A stretch of DNA of 6,711 nucleotides from Solirubrobacterales bacterium 70-9 (GTDB taxonomy: Bacteria; Actinomycetota; Thermoleophilia; Solirubrobacterales; 70-9), in NCBI GenBank assembly GCA_001898095.1, contig MKSH01000268.1, positions 1 through 6,711 of the forward strand, given 5' to 3'. Both the position numbers and the translations under genes were made by a program. Positions within the stretch are counted from its first letter, which is position 1. Each line of letters begins with the position of its first letter. Positions 1 to 5,981 of the stretch are shown piece after piece. The notes under the pieces were generated by a model, which saw only the letters and a list, made by a program, of their open reading frames with translations, searched no databases and was not told the DNA's origin.

Positions 1-3000
1 ACCGACCGGCTCGGCGGCGGATTCGGCTTTGGCCGCGTCTTCGTCGCCGCCGTCGCTGCTCGGGTCCTCTTCGGGCGGCAGGTCGCCGCCGCGCTCGGTC
101 CCGGCGATCAGTTCGTCGGCGGTCTTGCCCTCGGGGATGAAGCCGGACTTCATCCCGAAGTAGACCGCCTGCGGGTGATGGGCGACGATCGCCACCGTCG
201 ACTGCTCGGGCATCACCGCGTAGCCGCCCGAGAGGGTCATCCCGATCGATTCGAGGCCGAGCAGGCGCCAGACCTTCTCGTGCTCGGACTGGTCCGGGCA
301 GGCGGGGTAGCCCCAGGAGTAGCGACGGCCCTGGTCGAGCGGGATCGCCAGGCCGCGGCGCACCTCTGAGTGCAGCCACTCGGCCAGGCCCTCGGCGGAC
401 TGAACGCCGAGCCCGTGCGTGTAGTACTGCTCGGTGACCTCGCCTTCGGCCCCGAGGCGGTCCATCAGCTCGGTCACCTCGGCACCGACGGTGACACCCT
501 GGAGGGCAACCACGTCGCGTTCGCCGCTCTCCAGCGGCCGGTAGAAGTCGGCCAGGCAGATGCGGTCGTGCTTCGGCTGCCGCGGGAAGACCAGGCGCTC
601 CAGCTCGACGTCGGGGTTCCCCGGGTCGAAGACGACCAGCTCGTTGCCGTCCGAGTTACAGGGGAAGTAGCCGAGCCGCGCCTTCGGGTGTAGGTAGTCC
701 TGTTCGCGCCACATCCGTTCCAGGCGCGGGACGAAGCCCTCCTCCTCGGCGGTGCCCTCGACCAGCTCGCGCCAGGCCTCGCCCTTGATGCCTTTGCCGC
801 CCCAGTGCAGCTTGAACAGCACGTGGCGGTCGAGGTAGGGGAAGACGTCTTCGAGGTCGACCTCGACGTCGCGCACGCCGAGGTAGGGCGCGGTCGGGAT
901 CGGGTTGTCGGTGGCCGCCTTGGAGCGGACGCTCGAGTCGGTGGTCGGCGGCAGGTTCTCGTCGACGACCGGCTTCTCGCGCAGCGTCTTCGCCTCGGAG
1001 CGGATCCGGTCGACCAGCGAGGCGCGCGCCTCGGCGTCGACCAGGGCGTCCATCGTGTCGAGGCCCTGGAAGGCGTCCTTGCAGTAGAAGACGCCGGGCG
1101 CGTAGATCTCGTCCGACTCGCGCCCCTTCGGGTAGAGCGTGCGGCGGCCGAAGTCGCGGTTGATCGCGGCGCCGCCGATCAGCACCGGGAAGTCGAGCCC
1201 GCGCTGGTGCAGCTCGCCGACGCAGGTCGGCATCTGTTTGGAGGTCGAGACGAGCAGGGCCGAGAGGCCGATCGCATCGGCTTCGTTCTCCACCGCGGCA
1301 TCGATGATCGCGTCGACCGGGACCTGCTTGCCGAGGTCGATCACGGTGTAGCCGTTGTTGGTCAGGATCGTGTTGACGAGCGACTTGCCGATGTCGTGGA
1401 CGTCGCCGAAGACGGTCGCGATCACGACCTTGCCCTTGGTGTGGCCGTCGATCCGGTCGAGGTAGTTCTCCAGCCGCGAGACGGCGCGCTTCATCACTTC
1501 GGCCGACTGGAGGACGAAGGGCAGGATCAATTCGCCGGCGCCGAATTTGTCGCCGACCTCCTTCATCGCCGGCAGCAGCACCTGGTTCAGGGTCGGCACG
1601 GCGCCGATCTTCTCGACCGATTTGTCGATCCAGTCCTCGACCCCGTCCTTCTTGCGCCGCAGGATGTGCCAGTGGAGGGCCTCCTCCGGCTCCATCCCGA
1701 CGGTCGGGTCGGCCGCCTCGGTCTCCGCCTCGGCGCCCTTCGACTCGAAGTAGGCGATGAACTTCTCCAGCGCGTCGGGGGCCCGGTTGAAGACCAGGTC
1801 GTCGGTCAGCTCGCGCTCCTCGTCGGGGATCTCACCGTAGGGCGTGATGTGGTTCGGGTTCACCATCGCCAGGTCGAGCCCGGCCTCGACGCAGTGGTGG
1901 AGGAAGACCGAGTTGAGCACCGCGCGCGGGCGTGGGCTGACGCCGAAGGAGACGTTGGAGACGCCGAGCGAGGTCTTCACCTCGGGCAGCTCGGCCTTCA
2001 GCCGGCGGATGCCCTCGATCGTCTCGACCGCGGAGGGCCTCCACTCTTCGTCGCCGGTGGTCAGGGTGAAGGTGAGCAGGTCGAAGATCAGCGCCTCGCG
2101 GTCGAGCCCGTGCTCGTCGCAGGCGATCTCGACGATCCGCTTGGCGATCTCGACCTTGCGGTCCGCCGTCTTCGCCATCCCGACCTCGTCGATCGTCAGC
2201 GCGATCAGCGCGGCGCCGTGTTCCTTCGCCAGCGGCACGACGATGTCTGCCTTGGCGCGGCCCGCCTCGAGGTTGATCGAGTTCACGATCGCCCGGCCGG
2301 GGATCGTCTCCAGCGCCGCCTTGATCACCTCGGGCTCGGTCGAGTCGACCTGGATCGGCGCCGGCTGGGTCAGCGAGACCCGCTTCACCACCGCGCTCAT
2401 CTGGTCGTCCTCGTCCTGGCGCTCGGTCAGCGCGACGCAGACGTCGAGCAGGTGGGCGCCGCCTTCGACCTGGTCTTCGGCGACCTGGACGAGGCCGTCG
2501 TAGTCGTCGGCGAGCAGCAGTTCCTTCGCTTTTTTCGATCCCTGCGAGTTCACCCGCTCGCCGACCAGGGTCGGCCGCGGCTCCTGCACCAGCGGGGTCG
2601 AGGTCATCATCGAGGAGAGCTCGATCGGCCCCGGGGCGGGGCGGGCCGAGGTGGCCCGGTTCTCGCCGACGCGCTCGCGGATCGCGCGGATGTGGTCCGG
2701 GTTGGTGCCGCAGCAGCCGCCGACGATGCCGACGCTGTAGCGCTCGACGAACTCGCCCAGCGTCGCCGCCAGCGGCCCGGGCTCTTCCGGGAAGATCGTC
2801 TCGCCGTCGGGCCCCTGCAGCGGCAGGCCCGCGTTGGGGATGCAGTGGACCGGCAGGGTGGAGGTCTCGCCGAGGAAGCGGATCGCGTCGCGCATGTCCT
2901 CGGGGCCGGTCGAGCAGTTGAGGCCGACCACGTCGACGTCGAGCGCGGTCAGCGTGGTCAGCACCGACTGGATGTCGGTGCCGAGCAGCATCTTGCCGCC

Positions 3001-3588
3001 GTTCGGCAGCAGCGAGACGCTGATCTGCAGCGGCAGCTTCTTGCCGGTCTCCTTGAAGGCCTGGCGGGCGCCGAAGATCGCCGCCTTCACCTCGAGGATG
3101 TCCTGGGCGGTCTCGATGATGATCAGGTCGGCGCCGCCGTTCACGAGGCCGGTGGCCTGCTCGGCGAAGACCTCGGCCAGGCGGCCGAAGGAGATGTCGC
3201 CGAGGGTCGGGTCGGTGGAGGCGGGCAGGAAGCCGGTCGGGCCGATCGAGCCCGCGACGAAGCGGTCGGGCCCCGCCGCCTTGCGGGCGATTTCGGCAGC
3301 CTTCGTGTTGATCTCCAGCGTGTGCTCGCCGAGGCCCCACTCCTCGAGCTTCAGCCGCGAGCCCTGGAAGCTGTCGGTCTCGACCACCTCGGCGCCGGCC
3401 TCCAACATCGAGGCGTGGACGCCCTCGATCACGTCGGGCCGGTTCAGGATCAGCGCCTCGTGGCATTTGCCCTGCAGGCCGCCGTAGTCCTCCTGGGTCA
3501 GGTCGAACTGCTCCAGGGTCGCGCCCATGCCGCCGTCGAAGACGACGACGCGCTCCCTCACCGCCGCTATGTAGTCGCGCTCAGCCAT
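1..3588 (-). CDS. metH: Cobalamin-dependent methionine synthase MetH (C-terminus runs off the left edge)
   Basis: Transfers a methyl group from 5-methyl-tetrahydrofolate to homocysteine through enzyme-bound cobalamin, in the cytoplasm. The 1196 visible codons are open throughout, close to the 1227 residues of E. coli MetH. Domains in order: homocysteine S-methyltransferase (about 8-307) with zinc ligands Cys225 (GLNC) and Cys292/Cys293 (GGCCGT); pterin-binding domain (about 340-600) starting at GERVNSQGS (343); four-helix cap (about 625-720, with GAGE); B12-binding Rossmann domain (about 722-860) with the lower-ligand motif DVHDIGK (His731) and GLSALLVSTS; AdoMet-dependent reactivation domain (about 870-1150) with RYSWGYPACPD (Arg1089, Tyr1094). 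All key residues seem present, so it should be active and reactivable. After about residue 1164 comes an acidic Asp/Glu/Ala/Gly-rich tail that continues to the window edge; the stop is not seen. The start ATG at 3588 is chosen because the next Met lies inside the DGGMG motif. The ribosome binding site is weak (GAGG, 3 bases away), which fits coupling to the aldehyde dehydrogenase 36 bases upstream. Confidence 0.97.
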   Translation of the reverse strand, partial: MAERDYIAAVRERVVVFDGGMGATLEQFDLTQEDYGGLQGKCHEALILNRPDVIEGVHASMLEAGAEVVETDSFQGSRLKLEEWGLGEHTLEINTKAAEIARKAAGPDRFVAGSIGPTGFLPASTDPTLGDISFGRLAEVFAEQATGLVNGGADLIIIETAQDILEVKAAIFGARQAFKETGKKLPLQISVSLLPNGGKMLLGTDIQSVLTTLTALDVDVVGLNCSTGPEDMRDAIRFLGETSTLPVHCIPNAGLPLQGPDGETIFPEEPGPLAATLGEFVERYSVGIVGGCCGTNPDHIRAIRERVGENRATSARPAPGPIELSSMMTSTPLVQEPRPTLVGERVNSQGSKKAKELLLADDYDGLVQVAEDQVEGGAHLLDVCVALTERQDEDDQMSAVVKRVSLTQPAPIQVDSTEPEVIKAALETIPGRAIVNSINLEAGRAKADIVVPLAKEHGAALIALTIDEVGMAKTADRKVEIAKRIVEIACDEHGLDREALIFDLLTFTLTTGDEEWRPSAVETIEGIRRLKAELPEVKTSLGVSNVSFGVSPRPRAVLNSVFLHHCVEAGLDLAMVNPNHITPYGEIPDEERELTDDLVFNRAPDALEKFIAYFESKGAEAETEAADPTVGMEPEEALHWHILRRKKDGVEDWIDKSVEKIGAVPTLNQVLLPAMKEVGDKFGAGELILPFVLQSAEVMKRAVSRLENYLDRIDGHTKGKVVIATVFGDVHDIGKSLVNTILTNNGYTVIDLGKQVPVDAIIDAAVENEADAIGLSALLVSTSKQMPTCVGELHQRGLDFPVLIGGAAINRDFGRRTLYPKGRESDEIYAPGVFYCKDAFQGLDTMDALVDAEARASLVDRIRSEAKTLREKPVVDENLPPTTDSSVRSKAATDNPIPTAPYLGVRDVEVDLEDVFPYLDRHVLFKLHWGGKGIKGEAWRELVEGTAEEEGFVPRLERMWREQDYLHPKARLGYFPCNSDGNELVVFDPGNPDVELERLVFPRQPKHDRICLADFYRPLESGERDVVALQGVTVGAEVTELMDRLGAEGEVTEQYYTHGLGVQSAEGLAEWLHSEVRRGLAIPLDQGRRYSWGYPACPDQSEHEKVWRLLGLESIGMTLSGGYAVMPEQSTVAIVAHHPQAVYFGMKSGFIPEGKTADELIAGTERGGDLPPEEDPSSDGGDEDAAKAESAAEPVG

Positions 3589-3606
3589 GAACCTCAAGGC
3601 TATCGA

Positions 3607-3619
3607 GCGCGCAACGCGC
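3607..3619 (-). other. Short GC hairpin in the aldehyde dehydrogenase-metH gap
   Basis: GCGCG and CGCGC are complementary around CAA, giving a 5-bp GC-only hairpin in the 36-base gap before metH. There is no U-tract, so it is unlikely to be an efficient terminator. It may be chance in such GC-rich DNA, or may influence mRNA processing or metH initiation. Confidence 0.3.
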
Positions 3620-3624
3620 GCCGA

Positions 3625-5199
3625 CTAGCGCTTCAGGCCGAGGCGGCGCTTCCAGTCGCGGGCGTTGATCAGCTGGGCGAGGCGGGCGATCAGGGAGCGG
3701 CGGCCACGGGTGTAGGGGTACCAGGTCGGTTCGCGCTTGCCCGCGAAGCGGGTGATCACCAGCGACTCGGTGCGGCAGAACTTGCGGATCCCCTGGGCGC
3801 CGTGCCGGTAGCCGATCCCCGACTCCTTCCAGCCGCCCATGGGCACGTCGGAGGCGAAGTAGTTGACCAGCACGTCGTTCACGTTGACGGCACCGCACTC
3901 GACCCGACGGGCCACCCGTTCGGCGTTGTCGTGAGAGCCGAAGACGGAGCCCGAGAGCCCGTAGCGGGTGTCGTTGGCGAGCCGCAGCGCCTCCTCGGAG
4001 TCGCGCACCTTCATCACCCCGACCACCGGGCCGAAGGTCTCGTCGCGCATCACCTTCATCGAGTGGTCGACGTCGACCAGCACCGTCGGTTCGAAGTAGT
4101 CGCCGGGGCCGGGGACGCGTTTGCCGCCGGTCAGCGCGCGGGCGCCGTGGGCGAGCGCGTCGTCGACCTGGTCCTCGACGATCGCCGTCTGGTTGGGTGA
4201 GGTCATCGCGCCGACGTCCTTCGGCGCGCGGGCGTCGTCGGCGCCCTGGCGGATGCGGCCGACCTCGGCGGTCAGCTTGCCGACGAACTCGTCGTAGACG
4301 GGCTCCTCGACGTAGATCCGCTCGACCGAGATGCAGACCTGCCCCGAGTTGAACATCCCGCCCCAGGCGGCGGCGTTGGCGGCGCGGTCGACGTCGGCGT
4401 CGCGCAGGACGATCATCGGGTCCTTGCCGCCGAGCTCGAGGCTGACCGGGGTCAGCGTCTCGGCGGCGCGCGCCATCACCTTGCGGCCGGTGCGGTCGGA
4501 GCCGGTGAACTGGATGAAGTCGACGTTGTCGACCAGGGCGCTGCCGGTCTCGCCGATCCCCATGACGACGTCGAAGACGTCGGGGCCGCCGATCTCGCGC
4601 TTCCAGGCCTCGACCACCTCGGCGAGGCCCAGCGGGGTGAACTCGGAGGGCTTGATCACCACCGCGGCGCCCGCCATCAGCGCCGGGATCGCGTCGCCGA
4701 GCGAGAGGATCAGGGGGAAGTTCCAGGGGCTGATGATCCCGACCACGGGGTGGGGCCGGTACTGCACCCGCAGCTTCTTCGAGGCCAGCAGCGGGGAGTG
4801 GGGGCGGACGCTCTCCTCGCCGATGAACTTGGCCGCCTGGGTGCCGTAGAAGTTGATCGTGTCGGCCAGGTAGGCGGGCTCGTTGGAGGCGTCGGCGCGC
4901 ACCTTGCCGGTCTCCCGCTGCATCGTGTCGAGCACCTGGTCGGAGTTGTCGAGCAGCCAGTCGCGCAGCTTGCCGAGCCAGTGGTAGCGACCCTCGATCC
5001 CCATCGCCTCCCAGTCGGGCTGGGCGGCGCGCACCCGCGCCACGGTCTGCGCGACCGTCTCGGGCGAGTCGATCGGCACCTGCGCGATCGTCTCCCCGGT
5101 CGCCGGGTTCAGGACCCCCATCGTCTCCGGCGCGGACGCCGCCGGCGCGCCGTTCGAGCCTGCGGCCTCGGTGCTCGTTCCCACGGTCCCGCTCTCCAT
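3625..5199 (-). CDS. NAD(P)-dependent aldehyde dehydrogenase, GabD2/succinate-semialdehyde dehydrogenase-like
   Basis: Oxidises an aldehyde to the carboxylate with NAD or NADP. All catalytic landmarks are visible (numbered from the GTG at 5205): oxyanion Asn162 in SPWNFP, cofactor Lys185 in IKPSE, FTGS near 233, general base Glu257 in ELGGKDP, nucleophile Cys291 in GQVCIS, and Glu389 in ETFGPVV. The wording around the cysteine (CISVERIYVE) and the C-terminus (YRHG, RKFCRTES) recalls mycobacterial GabD2, but the substrate cannot be assigned; betaine, semialdehyde or aromatic aldehydes are all possible. Length is about 524-526 residues. It has an Ala/Gly/Ser-rich N-terminal lead of about 28 residues and a basic C-terminal extension of about 40 residues beyond the usual fold. 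Two starts compete: GTG at 5205 and ATG at 5199. GGAGGAG (5208-5214) is only 2 bases from the GTG but 8 from the ATG, so the ATG is preferred. The stop TAG (3625-3627) lies 36 bases before metH, suggesting an operon. Confidence 0.93.
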   Translation of the reverse strand: MESGTVGTSTEAAGSNGAPAASAPETMGVLNPATGETIAQVPIDSPETVAQTVARVRAAQPDWEAMGIEGRYHWLGKLRDWLLDNSDQVLDTMQRETGKVRADASNEPAYLADTINFYGTQAAKFIGEESVRPHSPLLASKKLRVQYRPHPVVGIISPWNFPLILSLGDAIPALMAGAAVVIKPSEFTPLGLAEVVEAWKREIGGPDVFDVVMGIGETGSALVDNVDFIQFTGSDRTGRKVMARAAETLTPVSLELGGKDPMIVLRDADVDRAANAAAWGGMFNSGQVCISVERIYVEEPVYDEFVGKLTAEVGRIRQGADDARAPKDVGAMTSPNQTAIVEDQVDDALAHGARALTGGKRVPGPGDYFEPTVLVDVDHSMKVMRDETFGPVVGVMKVRDSEEALRLANDTRYGLSGSVFGSHDNAERVARRVECGAVNVNDVLVNYFASDVPMGGWKESGIGYRHGAQGIRKFCRTESLVITRFAGKREPTWYPYTRGRRSLIARLAQLINARDWKRRLGLKR

Positions 5200-5207
5200 G
5201 CTCACCG

Positions 5208-5214
5208 CTCCTCC
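5208..5214 (-). promoter_or_regulatory. Strong ribosome binding site of the aldehyde dehydrogenase gene
   Basis: On the minus strand this reads GGAGGAG, a near-ideal Shine-Dalgarno sequence. It sits 8 bases before the ATG at 5199 and only 2 bases before the GTG at 5205, and so decides in favour of the ATG start. It is much stronger than the GAGG seen before metH. Confidence 0.75.
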
Positions 5215-5221
5215 ATCCCCG

Positions 5222-5237
5222 TTGGCTGGTCAGCCAA
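5222..5237. promoter_or_regulatory. Candidate operator palindrome in the aldehyde dehydrogenase leader
   Basis: TTGGCTG, a 2-base spacer GT, then CAGCCAA: a perfect 7-bp inverted repeat, 22 bases upstream of the preferred ATG at 5199. Just upstream on the minus strand, GGCTAACC (5238-5245) repeats GGCTGACC (5228-5235) in direct orientation one helical turn (10 bp) away, and includes a TAACCT that could serve as a weak -10 element. The size and symmetry suit a dimeric repressor such as a TetR- or XRE-type protein. That is inference; no known operator was matched. Confidence 0.45.
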
Positions 5238-5258
5238 GGTTAGCCGCCCGCCGGCGTC

Positions 5259-5302
5259 GACGGGCCGAAAACTTGCCCTATGGCCTGAGCTTTCGGCCCG
5301 TC
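5259..5302 (-). terminator. Perfect 12-bp inverted repeat at the end of the XRE gene; candidate terminator or attenuator
   Basis: GACGGGCCGAAA (5259-5270) and TTTCGGCCCGTC (5291-5302) are exact reverse complements around a 20-base loop. One arm includes two bases of the XRE stop codon (TGA at 5301-5303) and the rest lies between that gene and the aldehyde dehydrogenase leader. Position and strength suit a transcription terminator, but neither strand shows a U-tract after the stem, so it could also be an attenuator, an mRNA-stabilising hairpin or a protein-binding site. Confidence 0.5.
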
Positions 5303-5594
5303 AGCGGATCGGCCGCACACGACTGTGGATGTAGCCCTTCGCGCCGATTTTTGGCTGGACCCAGTGGCTGTGTTCCAGCAGGACGTCGGCGCTGACCTCG
5401 AGGGCGCTTGCGAGCTGGAGCAAAGCGCGGGCGCGGGGCTCCCGCTCGCCCGCTTCGTACTTCTGGATCGTGCTGGTGCTCAGCCCCGCGCGGTGGGCAA
5501 GGTCTTCCTGGCTCAGGTCCAGCGCTTCGCGCTCTCTCGTCACCACTTCGCCGAGCCTCTTCTCGAGCGTCCAGTCGGTCTTCTTGGTGGCCAC
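5301..5594 (-). CDS. Small XRE-family helix-turn-helix transcriptional regulator
   Basis: A 97-residue protein that is almost entirely one Cro/C1-type DNA-binding domain (about residues 14-72). The HTH pair is LSQEDLAHRAG (helix 2, about 27-37) followed by LSTSTIQKYEAGEREP (recognition helix and turn, about 38-53), and the domain closes with ALLQLASALEVSADVLL. A basic, aromatic tail of about 23 residues (from HSHWVQ) follows, with no recognisable ligand-binding domain. The start is GTG at 5594; later GTG codons (residues 17-18) would cut helix 1. No good Shine-Dalgarno precedes it, so weak or leaderless translation is likely. It lies upstream of, and in the same direction as, the aldehyde dehydrogenase, about 100 bases away, and is divergent from a second XRE gene. 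Autoregulation or control of the aldehyde dehydrogenase is plausible but inferred. Confidence 0.85.
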   Translation of the reverse strand: MATKKTDWTLEKRLGEVVTREREALDLSQEDLAHRAGLSTSTIQKYEAGEREPRARALLQLASALEVSADVLLEHSHWVQPKIGAKGYIHSRVRPIR

Positions 5595-5740
5595 CGGCCG
5601 AGGAGTACTCTTCCCGGCTCGGGAAGAACACAGACAAAAAGTTTCTCGGATTTGAAAGAAATCCCCGCATCGAGCGCATTCGAGGCGCGCTTTCGCGTCT
5701 CGGCGGGGGCGAGTTCGGTCGCGCCGGAATCTCTACCGCG
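5595..5740. promoter_or_regulatory. Divergent promoter region between two XRE regulators, with several dyads
   Basis: This 146-base spacer must hold the promoters of both regulators. Visible dyads are: the 8-bp palindrome GAGTACTC (5603-5610), extendable to 5600-5613 with one mismatched pair; TCTTCCCG-GCT-CGGGAAGA (5609-5627); and GGATTT-GAAAG-AAATCC (5648-5664). The stretch 5628-5665 is noticeably more A/T-rich than the neighbouring genes. I see no convincing -35/-10 pair on either strand; TTGAAA at 5652-5657 is only a weak plus-strand -35 candidate. Confidence 0.5.
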
Positions 5741-5977
5741 ATGCCTATGACTGGCGAAGCCATCGATCCGCGTCCTGATATCGCGCGCAACCTTCGCCGC
5801 CTGATGGAGAGCCGCCGCATTTCACGCGAGCAGCTAGGCGAACGGGCGGAAATTTCTGCGCCACGGATCGATCGGTTCCTGGCAGCCGAATCGGAACCGA
5901 CGGCAAGAGATCTGCTGCGCCTCGCGAGTGCATTGGAGGCGAGCGTCGCGGAGCTGCTCGGACCGCCGGACGACTAA
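5741..5977 (+). CDS. Very small XRE-family helix-turn-helix regulator (divergent)
   Basis: A 78-residue protein consisting of little more than one Cro/C1-type HTH domain: helix 1 about 13-24 (DIARNLRRLMES), helix 2 about 27-38 (ISREQLGERAEI), recognition helix about 39-50 (SAPRIDRFLAAE), and a closing segment DLLRLASALEASVAELL. The last part closely parallels the end of the domain in the divergent XRE gene, so the two may be distant paralogues. ATG at 5741 is chosen because the frame upstream has no other ATG, GTG or TTG near the domain; ATG at 5747 is an alternative. The ribosome binding site is weak (GGAA, 11 bases away). Its stop (TAA, 5975-5977) lies 4 bases from the stop of the convergent PQQ-type gene. 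Its DNA looks slightly less G/C-biased than the flanking enzymes. Targets are unknown. Confidence 0.78.
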   Translation: MPMTGEAIDPRPDIARNLRRLMESRRISREQLGERAEISAPRIDRFLAAESEPTARDLLRLASALEASVAELLGPPDD

Positions 5978-5981
5978 AGCC

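Noticed and set aside
1832..3466. A 544-codon minus-strand frame overlapping metH in another phase.
   Set aside because: Extremely Arg/Pro/Gly-rich with no domain; it is an out-of-phase reading of metH, whose true frame carries all expected motifs.
805..4200. A stop-free plus-strand frame of about 1130 codons antisense to metH and part of the aldehyde dehydrogenase gene.
   Set aside because: Its translation is a low-complexity Arg/Asp/Val/Leu/Ala mix with no recognisable domain, and the opposite strand encodes two proteins with full catalytic motifs. Stop-free antisense frames are expected in such GC-rich DNA.
5200..5300. Possible riboswitch (B12, SAM or SAH type) ahead of the aldehyde dehydrogenase-metH unit.
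   Set aside because: Apart from the 12-bp hairpin and the palindrome, I could not match any conserved riboswitch core, and the leader is too short for a B12 element.
4331..5334. Two overlapping plus-strand frames antisense to the aldehyde dehydrogenase gene.
   Set aside because: No domain, unnatural composition, and fully explained as shadows of the conserved minus-strand enzyme.
5609..5627. Inverted repeat TCTTCCCG/CGGGAAGA as a transcription terminator.
   Set aside because: No T-run follows on either strand and no gene ends nearby; it lies between divergent genes, so an operator or chance hairpin is more likely.
5408..5740. Upstream extension of the plus-strand XRE gene to a 189-residue protein.
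   Set aside because: The extra residues are antisense to the other XRE gene and promoter spacer and have no domain; the HTH begins just after the ATG at 5741.
5278..5820. A 180-codon minus-strand frame spanning the XRE gene and the divergent spacer.
   Set aside because: It reads the XRE gene out of phase, gives Arg/Pro-rich sequence without a domain, and crosses the region expected to hold promoters.
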